From Streptomyces sp. NBC_01451 (lineage in GTDB: Bacteria; Actinomycetota; Actinomycetes; Streptomycetales; Streptomycetaceae), in assembly GCF_036227485.1 (NCBI RefSeq), contig NZ_CP109479.1:1860001-1924000 (forward strand): 64,000 nucleotides of DNA, in the 5' to 3' direction. The notes below the pieces were generated by a model, which was not told the origin of the DNA, did not search any database, and worked only from the letters and a program-made list of their open reading frames with translations. Numbering within the stretch: the stretch's first letter is position 1; each line of letters begins with the position of its first letter. Below, piece after piece: positions 15,508 to 22,700 of the stretch. The translations under genes and the position numbers were made by a program.

Positions 15508-15550
15508 CCCATGGACCCGCACCCATGGGCTCGCGCCTCGTGCCCATGGG
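15508..15550. repeat. Three spaced CCCATGG palindromes
   Basis: CCCATGG at 15508-15514, CCCATGGG at 15522-15529 and CCCATGGG at 15543-15550, each followed by similar GC-rich bases. Function unknown. Confidence 0.4.
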
Positions 15551-15889
15551 CTCGGAGCCGCTCCTCGGCGGTGCGCAGGAGCGACTCCGACGCCAGGGTG
15601 AACGACAGGGCCGCCCTGCGCCGTCGCCGCGCGGACAGTGGGTGCGGCGGCGGAGGACGAGGTGATCGGCCTCGCGGAGGGCACGGCACCGTGCGCGTGC
15701 CCGGCCCCGTGCCCCGTGGCCGTGTCTCCCCCGTCGCGCGGCACCCGTGGCAGTTCGCCGCCCGAGGAGAATCGACGGGAGACATGAACCTTGCCCAACC
15801 AGCGGGTGATCGCCGAACGACCCGGACGCGGCGGATCGACACTCCACTCACTGTTCCCCCAACAGCCCTTGTCCAGCACACTGTTGGCC

Positions 15890-15915
15890 GTGAACCTGAG
15901 CAGAGTTCACCTACC
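15890..15915 (+). promoter_or_regulatory. GTGAAC/GTTCAC inverted repeat, GTTCACC-containing
   Basis: GTGAAC (15890-15895) and GTTCAC (15905-15910) form 6-bp arms around 9 nt, ending 26 bp before the phosphodiesterase start. GTTCACCTACC resembles one half of a Streptomyces PHO box, but the required 11-bp direct repeat is not clear. Hence only a candidate site. Confidence 0.35.
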
Positions 15916-15936
15916 CCCCACGGAGACACCCCCACC

Positions 15937-17259
15937 ATGAGAAGACTCATCGGCACCCTCGTCGCCGGCGCCCTGGCGCTGGCCGGGCTCGCCACGGCCG
16001 GCTCGGCCCCGGCCGCCGCCGCTGCCGCCTCGGGCTCCTTCAACGTCCTCACGTACAACGTCGCGGGCCTCCCGGACCTCCTGAGCTCGGGCAACCCCGA
16101 GGTGAACACCCCGCTGATATCGCCGCGGCTGGGCGCGTACGACATCGTCAACGTGCAGGAGGACTTCAACTACCACGCGGCGCTGTACGCGAACGACAAC
16201 CACGCGTACCGCACGGCGACGAGTGGCGGAGTGCCCTTCGGTGACGGGCTCAACACCCTCTCGGACTACGCGTTCCAGGACTTCGAGCGGGTGAAGTGGA
16301 ACAACTGCACCGGCACCAACTGCCTCACCCCGAAGGGCTTCTCGCTGGCCCGGGTGCGGATCTCCGAGGGCGTCTACGTGGACCTGTACAACGTCCACAC
16401 CAACGCCGACGACACCGACGAGGCGCACGCCGCCCGCCGGGCCAACGTCTCGCAGCTCTCCGCGTTCATCCGGGCCAACTCCGCGGGCAACGCGGTGATC
16501 GTCATGGGTGACACCAACACGCGGTACACGCGCTCGGGCGACAACATCCGCACGCTCGCGTCCGAGAACGGCCTGACGGACGCGTGGGTCCAGCTGGTCA
16601 AGGGCGGTACGCCGCCGGTGCAGGGCAGTGACGCGCTGGTCTGCCCGACGACCGCGCCGACGAACAGCTGCGAGGTCGTCGACAAGGTCCTCTACCGCGG
16701 CAGCAGGCTCGTGAACCTCTCCGCGACCCGCTACCACAACGAGTGGGCTTCCTTCCTGGACTCCAAGGGCGGCAACCTCTCCGACCACTTCCCGCACACG
16801 GTCGACTTCTCCTGGACGCTGCCCTCGAAGCTGCGCGCGAGCGACTTCCTCGGCGGCGCGCACGGCACGGCGTTCACCGACGCCGACGACCTCCCGGCGA
16901 CGCCCTCGCCCCGCACGCTCACCCTGCGCGGCAGCTCCCGCCTGGACGCGGTGTCCCTGACACTCGACGGCGGCACGGCCCTGACCCACGGCGGCACGGG
17001 CGGCACCGCTTCCTCCCTCACCCTGGCGTCCGGCGAGCACCTCACCTCGGTGAAGCTGACACAGGGTCAGAAGGACGGCCGGACAAGGGTCTTCTCGGCG
17101 GCGTTCACGACGGACAGAGCCCGCACATTGACCTCCGGCACGGCCACCACGGACGCGGCGACGTTCACGGCACCGTCGGGGTGGCAGATCGTGGGCTTCA
17201 CGGGCCGCTCGGGCACCGAGATCGACAAGCTGGGCGTGGTGTACGCACCGATCGTCTGA
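15937..17259 (+). CDS. Secreted endonuclease/exonuclease/phosphatase-family phosphodiesterase with C-terminal beta domain
   Basis: 440 aa from ATG 15937 (ACGGAGA upstream). A Sec signal peptide ends around APAAAAAA (about residue 30). The DNase I-like domain (about 32-295) shows FNVLTYNVAGLPD, VNVQEDF, VDLYNVHTNAD, VIVMGDTNTRYT and the terminal LSDHFPHTVDF, which carry the usual catalytic Asn, Glu, Asp and His. Such secreted enzymes cleave phosphodiesters, for example in sphingomyelin or other phospholipids or in nucleic acids. The C-terminal 120 residues, with repeated LTLRGSSRLDAVSLTLDGG and IDKLGVVY, look like a jacalin-type lectin fold. The substrate class is inferred. It is monocistronic. 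Confidence 0.85.
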   Translation: MRRLIGTLVAGALALAGLATAGSAPAAAAAASGSFNVLTYNVAGLPDLLSSGNPEVNTPLISPRLGAYDIVNVQEDFNYHAALYANDNHAYRTATSGGVPFGDGLNTLSDYAFQDFERVKWNNCTGTNCLTPKGFSLARVRISEGVYVDLYNVHTNADDTDEAHAARRANVSQLSAFIRANSAGNAVIVMGDTNTRYTRSGDNIRTLASENGLTDAWVQLVKGGTPPVQGSDALVCPTTAPTNSCEVVDKVLYRGSRLVNLSATRYHNEWASFLDSKGGNLSDHFPHTVDFSWTLPSKLRASDFLGGAHGTAFTDADDLPATPSPRTLTLRGSSRLDAVSLTLDGGTALTHGGTGGTASSLTLASGEHLTSVKLTQGQKDGRTRVFSAAFTTDRARTLTSGTATTDAATFTAPSGWQIVGFTGRSGTEIDKLGVVYAPIV

Positions 17260-17388
17260 CCAGCCCAACCCTCTTTGAGAGGACTGCTGTTGGATGGGCG
17301 GACACCTTTCCCGTGTCCGCCCGTCCGCGCACCTGCCCGGAGGTCCGAAGGCCGGGAAAATCATTCCGCGCCGGACCCTCTCAGCCGG

Positions 17389-17394
17389 TAGCTT
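17389..17394 (+). promoter_or_regulatory. -10 box of a possible leaderless promoter
   Basis: TAGCTT ends 7 nt before the ATG at 17402, so transcription would start at the start codon. GGGAGG lies only 1 nt from the ATG, too close to serve as a ribosome-binding site. No clear -35 was seen. Confidence 0.4.
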
Positions 17395-17401
17395 CGGGAG
17401 G

Positions 17402-18211
17402 ATGTGTGATCACTACGACGTGCGCGGTTCCGGCCCCGTCCTCCTCATCGTCCCCGGCGGCGCCGGACACCCCATGGGCCTGGAGAACCCCACCACCCTT
17501 CTCTCCGAACACTTCACGGTCGTGACCTACGACCCCCTCGGCCTCGCCCACGGCCGGCTCGGCGAGCCCGTCGAGGAACAGCGCGTCGAGTGGTGGAGCG
17601 ACGGCGCCGCCCGCGTGCTGGACGCGGTGCTCCCCGAGGACGAGTCCGCGTACGTCTTCGGCACCAGCGCGGGGGCCGTCGCCGCCCTCGACCTGGCGTC
17701 CCGGCACCCGGGCCGGCTGCGGCACGTGGTCGCGCACGAACCGCCGGTCGTCACCGTCCTGCCGGACGCCGAGCGGCAGCGGGCGATGTTCACCGAGGTG
17801 CGCGACACCTACCGCGCCCGGGGCGTGGAGGCCGCGTCGGCTCGGATGACGGCCGGGCTGGAGGAACGGGCCCTCCCCCAGCGGGACCTCGACAAGGAGT
17901 CGGGCGCGACAGACCAACCCCCCTCCCCCAGCGACGAGTCGGCGACTCCCATGGCCATCTCCCTCACCCGCGTGCTGGTCCCGTTCACCTCCTACACCCC
18001 GGACCTCACCGCCCTCTCCGCCTCCTCTCCCCGGCTCACCGTCGCCATGGGCATCGACTCCGCCGGGCAGCTCCTGCACCGCACCGCCACGGTCCTCGCC
18101 CGACGGACAGGAAGCGCCGCGCGCCAGTTCCCGGGAGGGCATCTCGGTCTGCTCACGCACCCGGTGGAGTTCGCGGCCCGGCTCCGGGAGACGTTGGTTC
18201 CGGTCGGCTGA
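17402..18211 (+). CDS. Alpha/beta hydrolase
   Basis: 269 aa from ATG 17402; longer starts lack support. Typical alpha/beta fold: YDVRGSGPVLLIVPGGAGHPMG provides the oxyanion-hole loop, VVTYDPLGLAHG the following strand-turn, and the nucleophile elbow is FGTSAGAVAALDLA (Ser in G-T-S-A-G). The C-terminal FPGGHLGLLTHPVEFA supplies the catalytic His. No signal peptide. The substrate is unknown. Its 3' end overlaps the convergent PEP mutase-family gene by 59 bp, an unusual amount that could allow antisense interference. Confidence 0.85.
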   Translation: MCDHYDVRGSGPVLLIVPGGAGHPMGLENPTTLLSEHFTVVTYDPLGLAHGRLGEPVEEQRVEWWSDGAARVLDAVLPEDESAYVFGTSAGAVAALDLASRHPGRLRHVVAHEPPVVTVLPDAERQRAMFTEVRDTYRARGVEAASARMTAGLEERALPQRDLDKESGATDQPPSPSDESATPMAISLTRVLVPFTSYTPDLTALSASSPRLTVAMGIDSAGQLLHRTATVLARRTGSAARQFPGGHLGLLTHPVEFAARLRETLVPVG

Positions 18212-19064
18212 TTCCGGTCGGGGCCGGGGTCGCGGTCGGGACCGGAGCCGGGGTCGGGTTCGGGGTGGTGATCCTGGCGCCGTGGTGCTGGTGACCGAGT
18301 GCCACCACTTCGTCGTACGAGGGTGCCCCGCCCCGGGGTGCCCGCCCCGCCCGGATGTCGCCGAGCGCCTCCACGGCCGCGCCGAGTGCCCGCCGGTAGA
18401 GGAGCGAGCCGAGGCTGACACGGCGTACACCGAGGTCGCCGAGTCGGGCGACCGTGGGGCCGGTGGGTGAGTAGAGGATGTTGAGCGGGACGTCGAGGCT
18501 CTTCACCAGGGCGGCGATCCGGTCCGGGTCGGTCAGGCCGGGCACGAACACCCCGTCGGCGCCCGCCTGTTGGTAGGCGTCGAGGCGGGCCATGGTGTCC
18601 CGGGCCAGGGTGGGGGACCGGCGGTCGCCGAGCCAGTGCGTGTCCGTCCGGGCGTTGACGAAGAGTCCGGGGGCGGCGGCCTTGACGGCGGCGATCTTCT
18701 CGGCGTGCGGGGCTGCCGGTCCGAGGCCGTCCTCAAGGTTGATGCCGACGGCGCCGACGACGGACAGTTCCCGCGCGAACTCCCCCACCTGGACGGGGTC
18801 TTCGCTGAATCCGCCCTCGGCGTCGACGGACAGCAGGAAGTCCTCCGTACCGAGGTTCAGGGCGAGTTGGAGAGTGTGGTCGCGGGTGGCCCCCGTACCG
18901 TCGGGCAGTCCGACGGCCGCTGCGACGCCGAGGCTCGTGGTGCCGATCGCCGCGAAGCCCTGCTCGGCGAGGAGCACGGCCGAGGCGTGGTCCCAGGCGT
19001 TGGGGAGCAGAAGGGGCTCGTCGCGGTGGTGGAGGGCGGCGAAGGCGGACATGGGCTCGGTCAT
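18153..19064 (-). CDS. Isocitrate lyase/PEP mutase-family protein
   Basis: 303 aa from ATG 19062-19064. PEP mutase/ICL-type TIM barrel: LLLPNAWDHASAVLLAEQGF, AIGTTSLGVAAAVGLPDG, LLLSVDAEGGFSEDP (metal-binding Asp/Glu), GINLEDG, VNARTDTHWLG, GADGVFVPGLTD. The group includes 2-methylisocitrate lyase, oxaloacetate decarboxylase and carboxyphosphonoenolpyruvate mutase relatives; the KKCGH motif of true isocitrate lyase is absent. The last about 45 residues (TPNPTPAPVPTATPAP...) are a Pro/Thr/Ala-rich tail that reads through the 3' end of the convergent hydrolase gene. Probably leaderless. Confidence 0.85.
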   Translation of the reverse strand: MTEPMSAFAALHHRDEPLLLPNAWDHASAVLLAEQGFAAIGTTSLGVAAAVGLPDGTGATRDHTLQLALNLGTEDFLLSVDAEGGFSEDPVQVGEFARELSVVGAVGINLEDGLGPAAPHAEKIAAVKAAAPGLFVNARTDTHWLGDRRSPTLARDTMARLDAYQQAGADGVFVPGLTDPDRIAALVKSLDVPLNILYSPTGPTVARLGDLGVRRVSLGSLLYRRALGAAVEALGDIRAGRAPRGGAPSYDEVVALGHQHHGARITTPNPTPAPVPTATPAPTGISRPEPTSPGAGPRTPPGA

Positions 19065-19070
19065 ACGGCC

Positions 19071-19076
19071 ACGGTA
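19071..19076 (-). promoter_or_regulatory. -10 box of leaderless promoter (PEP mutase-family gene)
   Basis: On the minus strand TACCGT is followed by 6 nt and then the ATG at 19064, the geometry of a leaderless mRNA. Confidence 0.5.
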
Positions 19077-19185
19077 GGGGACCAGTCGTTCGGCGCCCGC
19101 CGAACCGTCCCGGCCCGCCCGGCGTTCCGGCCGGCACCGGTGCGATCGGCGGCAACCTTTCCCCGCACCACGGCAACAGCCAGGT

Positions 19186-20583
19186 ATGACATCAGCACCA
19201 CTCCCCCGCACCTCTGCCCACCGTCGCACCCACGCGGCCCGCAAGCCCCTGATCGGTGGCCTCGCGGCGGCCGGTCTGCTCGCCGGTGCCTGGTACGCGA
19301 CGGCCGGGGCGGCGACGACGCCCGCCACACCCACTCTCGCCGTGACGAACACCTCCGTGACGCTGCCGGCCAAGTTCCCCTACCTGTCCGCCGGTTACAA
19401 CAACACGAGGGAGTGGACGCGCACGGCGACAGCGGTCGCGCCCAACGGCACGCTGCGGGTCGCCTGGCCGGCGGCCGACGGTGTGCACGTGACCCCGCTG
19501 ACCTCGGCCGGAAAGCGCGCGGGCGGCGACGCGATCGTCAAGGGCGCCAAGGAGGTCGGCGGACTGGTCGCGCACAACGACGGCTTCGCGCTGCTCACCA
19601 GGGTCGCGGACACCAACAAGTGGAAGGAGACGGCGGCGGCCCTCGTCCGCTTCTCGCAGGGCAAGGAGGCCTGGCGCACCAAGCTCACCGGCACCGCGTC
19701 CCACGACACGTCCCCGACCCTCGACGGTCAACTCACCTGGAACGGCACCAAGTACGGCGCCTACTTCGTGGTGCACGGCGCGGGCGGCTTCGCCGACGGC
19801 CACTTCGGCGACAAGCTCTCCTACCTCAGCGCCAAGGGCGCGAAGCTGGGCGGCGGTTGGGGCTGGGGCTGCTCCCACAACGAGGGCATCGCCCTGCACG
19901 CCGAGACCACCGGCGACTTCACCTCCCTCTGCTTCGACGACTGGCGTTCCGGCCTGTTCGTGTCCACGGGCATCGGCGCCCCGGACAACGCGCCGGCCGT
20001 GCAGCGCGAGCAGTGCTGGGCGGGCTACTGCGGTGGGACGTACGCCGGCCGCACCGGTGACCTGGTGAAGTCGTCCACGGGCCGCTACGCCACCGCATAC
20101 GGCTCGCGCGGTTCGGCCTCCGCCGCGAAGAACCCGGACGACTCCAGCGGCCGGGGCTGGACGGTGAAGCCGAGGTGGAGCACGCACCAGGTGGCGGTGT
20201 CGTTCCTCAAGAACCGCAACTCGCCTGCGGGCAAGGCCATTTACCTGACGAACTCGCCGGGCACCGAACACGTCGACGTGCGCGTCGCCCCGTACGGCAA
20301 GGACCGGCTGCTGGTGTCCTGGGAGTCCCTGAAGAACGCCAAGTGTGCGAGCGGCACCTGCACCGGCACGTTCACCGGCACCCACCTGCGGCTGATCGAC
20401 TGGAACGGCGCGTTCAGGACGCCGGACAAGGTCGTGCAGGCGCGTATCACCGGTGACATAGCGGCCCTGAAGGACGGCTCCCTGACCTGGGCTTACGCAC
20501 CGGTGACCCCGTCGTACGCGACCCCGCTGACGGGCGCGTCCCCGACCACGGCGACGCTGCGGATCGCCCGCCTGGCGCTCTGA
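19186..20583 (+). CDS. Secreted protein of unknown function
   Basis: 465 aa from ATG 19186. A signal peptide (KPLIGGLAAAGLLAGAWYATAGA) ends near residue 43. The mature protein is rich in Gly, Trp, Asp and Thr with repeated short blocks (GTLRVAWPAADGVHVTPLT, WKETAAALVRFSQG, DRLLVSWESLK, GDIAALKDGSLTWAYAP) suggestive of a beta-propeller. Six cysteines (GWGCSHNEG, LCFDDW, QCWAGYCGG, KCASGTC) could form disulfides. I do not recognise a family with a known activity. It is separated by 121 bp from the divergent PEP mutase-family gene, and the LysE gene follows 84 bp later. Confidence 0.75.
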   Translation: MTSAPLPRTSAHRRTHAARKPLIGGLAAAGLLAGAWYATAGAATTPATPTLAVTNTSVTLPAKFPYLSAGYNNTREWTRTATAVAPNGTLRVAWPAADGVHVTPLTSAGKRAGGDAIVKGAKEVGGLVAHNDGFALLTRVADTNKWKETAAALVRFSQGKEAWRTKLTGTASHDTSPTLDGQLTWNGTKYGAYFVVHGAGGFADGHFGDKLSYLSAKGAKLGGGWGWGCSHNEGIALHAETTGDFTSLCFDDWRSGLFVSTGIGAPDNAPAVQREQCWAGYCGGTYAGRTGDLVKSSTGRYATAYGSRGSASAAKNPDDSSGRGWTVKPRWSTHQVAVSFLKNRNSPAGKAIYLTNSPGTEHVDVRVAPYGKDRLLVSWESLKNAKCASGTCTGTFTGTHLRLIDWNGAFRTPDKVVQARITGDIAALKDGSLTWAYAPVTPSYATPLTGASPTTATLRIARLAL

Positions 20584-20667
20584 ACCGGCAGCACCGGCCG
20601 CACCGGCAGGACCTCGTGCGTCTCGGCCCGCGAAATTCGATCGACGGTTCGCCGCGTACCGCAGAGC

Positions 20668-21327
20668 ATGACCGCCATGGTGGACACCTCTCTGTACGCG
20701 GCCTTCCTGGCCGCCGCCTTCGCCCTGTGCGTCGCTCCCGGGCCCGACATGATGTTCATCGTGGCCATGGGCGGACGTGGCGGCCCGATCACCGGCGTGC
20801 TGGCCGCGCTGGGGGTGGCGGCCGGTGCCCTGGTGCACGCGGTGTCGGCGGCGCTCGGCCTGTCGGCGCTCTTCACGACCCTGCCGGTGCTGTACCACGT
20901 ACTGCGCTGGCTGGGCGCGGCCTATCTCCTGTACCTCGCGGTGAAGGCGTTCCGCGACCGCTCGCCGCTGACGGCCGAGGAGGACGTGACAGCGGCATCG
21001 GCATCGGGACCGTCCGGTCCGGGGCGGCGGCGCGCCTTCTGGCAGGGTGCCGTCACCAATCTCCTCAACCCCAAGATGATCCTGTTCAACGTGGCGTTCC
21101 TGCCGCAGTTCGTGAACCCGGCGCTGGGGCACGTGAGTTGGCAGCTACTGCTGCTGGGGCTGACGCTCGTCCTGATGGGCCTCAGCGTCGATACCACCAT
21201 CGGCCTGCTCTCCGGCCGCCTCTCGTCGGCGCTGCGCGGCAGCCGCCGGGTCGCCCGCGGCCTCGACATCTTCAGCGGCACGGTCTTCACGGGCCTCGCC
21301 GTACGGCTGGTCGCGGCGCCGAAGTAG
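20668..21327 (+). CDS. LysE/RhtB-family amino-acid exporter
   Basis: 219 aa from ATG 20668 (a second ATG at 20677 is possible). The N-terminus carries the family signature CVAPGPDMMFIVAMG, followed by five to six membrane spans and LLNPKMILFNVAFLPQFV. It exports small amino acids or derivatives by proton exchange; the substrate is unknown. Single gene, followed by a hairpin terminator before the convergent acetylesterase. Confidence 0.9.
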   Translation: MTAMVDTSLYAAFLAAAFALCVAPGPDMMFIVAMGGRGGPITGVLAALGVAAGALVHAVSAALGLSALFTTLPVLYHVLRWLGAAYLLYLAVKAFRDRSPLTAEEDVTAASASGPSGPGRRRAFWQGAVTNLLNPKMILFNVAFLPQFVNPALGHVSWQLLLLGLTLVLMGLSVDTTIGLLSGRLSSALRGSRRVARGLDIFSGTVFTGLAVRLVAAPK

Positions 21328-21373
21328 GCGGGTCCGAAGTAGTCCGGGCCGGCCGAGGCGGGCCGCTGTCGAG

Positions 21374-21409
21374 CCTGGAGCGCCCCGGTTCCGGTCGGGA
21401 CGCTCCAGG
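21374..21409. terminator. Hairpin terminator between convergent genes
   Basis: CCTGGAGCG and CGCTCCAGG arms, extendable with G-U pairs to about 14 bp, between the LysE stop and the acetylesterase stop. It could serve both strands. Confidence 0.7.
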
Positions 21410-21425
21410 GGTTCTTGTCGTGGCC

Positions 21426-22484
21426 CTATCGGACCCCGCCCCGCGGAACCAGCCGCTGCGCGACCAGTTCGTCGCGCACCAGCCCGGCGTACGCCGTGGC
21501 CCCGCGGACGGACGTGTGCGTGTTGTCGCGCTTCTCGTTGTAGAGGTACAGCGCCTTGGAGCCCTCGACGCCGAGGGACTCCACCAGCGCCTTCGTCTTC
21601 GCCGTCAGGTCGATCAGCGGTACGTCCTGTGCCGCCGCGACCGCGCGGATCACCGCCGGGTGGTCGACGCCGAGGCCGTTGACCAGCAGGGCGGTGCCGT
21701 TGTTCAGGGTGCCGTCGGAGTTGAACCAGCGGCGCACGATCGGAGTCACCAGTACCGGTTTCCCCCCTCGCTCGCGGATACCCGCGACGAGCGTCTCCAG
21801 GTTCACGCGGTACGTGGGCTCGTCCGTCTGCTTGTCGTTGTGCGCGAGCTGGACGAGGACCAGGTCGCCGGGGCGGATCAGCGGCTGGACGGTCGGGAAG
21901 AGCGCGGAGTTGGCGAGGTAGGTGACCGTACTCTCTCCGGAATCCGCGTAGTTGGCGACGGACAGACCCTTGCGCAGGTACTGCGGGAGTTCCTGGCCCC
22001 AGCCGGTGTACGGGTCGCCCGGCTGGTCGCAGACGGTCGAGTCGCCGATCAGGAAGATCTGCCGGGTGTGGCGGCCGGCGGGGGTGACCCGGATGTCCGC
22101 CAGGGCCGGCGCCGAGCCGCCGAGCACCAGGTCGAGGCCTGGGGTGCCCTCGGCGCCGGTCGGTTCGCCCTCGGGTGTGCGGACGTTGACGGTGAAGCTG
22201 CGGGCCACGTGTTCGCCGGCCGCCGTGGCGGTCTCGGGGAGGAGCGCGCGCCGGGTCTCGCCGGTGACGGCGGTACTGGCGGCGGCGTCACCGCCCAGCA
22301 CCACCCGTACGTCGTACGTGCCCGGCGCGACGTCGAAGTGGCAGCCGGTGGCGGCGCAGTTCTCGATGCCCAGGGCACGCGGGCCGTGCGAGGGCCGTTC
22401 GTGAGCGGCGGCGGGTACGGCGGCCAGGGTGGTCGCGGTGCTCAGGGTCACGGCCGCCAGCACGGCTCGGTTGAAACGTCTCAT
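21426..22484 (-). CDS. Secreted rhamnogalacturonan acetylesterase (SGNH/GDSL hydrolase)
   Basis: 352 aa from ATG 22482-22484 (a GTG at 22494 is the alternative). The Sec signal peptide ends at AAVPAAAHE. An N-terminal beta domain (about 30-135, GTYDVRVVLGG) precedes the SGNH domain: block I FLIGDSTVCDQ (nucleophile Ser), block II YADSGES, block III VLVQLAHND, and catalytic Asp/His in DNTHTS. It removes acetyl esters from rhamnogalacturonan I so that lyases can act. It is divergent from a PL4 rhamnogalacturonan lyase, which supports the substrate assignment. Confidence 0.88.
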   Translation of the reverse strand: MRRFNRAVLAAVTLSTATTLAAVPAAAHERPSHGPRALGIENCAATGCHFDVAPGTYDVRVVLGGDAAASTAVTGETRRALLPETATAAGEHVARSFTVNVRTPEGEPTGAEGTPGLDLVLGGSAPALADIRVTPAGRHTRQIFLIGDSTVCDQPGDPYTGWGQELPQYLRKGLSVANYADSGESTVTYLANSALFPTVQPLIRPGDLVLVQLAHNDKQTDEPTYRVNLETLVAGIRERGGKPVLVTPIVRRWFNSDGTLNNGTALLVNGLGVDHPAVIRAVAAAQDVPLIDLTAKTKALVESLGVEGSKALYLYNEKRDNTHTSVRGATAYAGLVRDELVAQRLVPRGGVR

Positions 22485-22550
22485 CGCGGTTCCCACAACA
22501 GTCCTCCGACGCTCGACAAGGCCCAGCGGCAGGACCGTACATCGTCTGGC

Positions 22551-22558
22551 AAGCGCTT
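22551..22558. promoter_or_regulatory. AAGCGCTT operator-like palindrome
   Basis: The motif sits in TGGCAAGCGCTTTCTA, in the divergent promoter region of the acetylesterase and the PL4 lyase, 67 bp from one start and 143 bp from the other. A CG-centred palindrome of this kind is typical of LacI-family sugar repressors. Confidence 0.5.
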
Positions 22559-22603
22559 TCTAGAGTGCTGCACGATTTCACACAACTGCCAACTTCCTTA
22601 CAA

Positions 22604-22622
22604 CGAAAGCCCTTTCGCGAAA
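22604..22622 (+). promoter_or_regulatory. CGAAA/TTTCG repeat cluster
   Basis: CGAAAGCCCTTTCGCGAAA holds alternating CGAAA, TTTCG and CGAAA. Similar CGAAA-N-TTTCG elements are known before hemicellulase genes of Streptomyces. It ends 78 bp before the PL4 lyase start and is a candidate operator. Confidence 0.5.
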
Positions 22623-22700
22623 TCGATTCAACTGTCAGTCTTCCGAACACCGCACACCCCCCACACCCCCACACCCGACCTCCGAAGGAGGCACCCCCAC

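Larger units (their letters stand above)
15224..15936. other. 713-bp region without a convincing gene
   Basis: It contains a palindrome TGATCATGATCA (15370-15381) inside a longer imperfect inverted repeat (15363-15386), three spaced CCCATGG(G) copies (15508-15550), CTGTT/AACAG inverted repeats (15851-15887) and GTGAAC/GTTCAC arms (15890-15910) before the phosphodiesterase gene. Open frames on both strands have low-complexity Arg/Pro/Ser composition and no credible start, so I do not call any of them. Confidence 0.6.

Noticed and set aside
15890..15915. A true PHO box
   Set aside because: Only one GTTCACC-like unit is convincing, and the spacing (15 bp between units) does not fit the 11-bp direct repeats PhoP requires. 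Kept only as a candidate inverted repeat.
15498..16169. Minus-strand frame with an RRRRRAALSFTLASESLLRTAEE stretch
   Set aside because: It looks slightly protein-like, but no start codon with a ribosome-binding site precedes it; most of the frame is antisense to the phosphodiesterase signal peptide and the rest is low-complexity.
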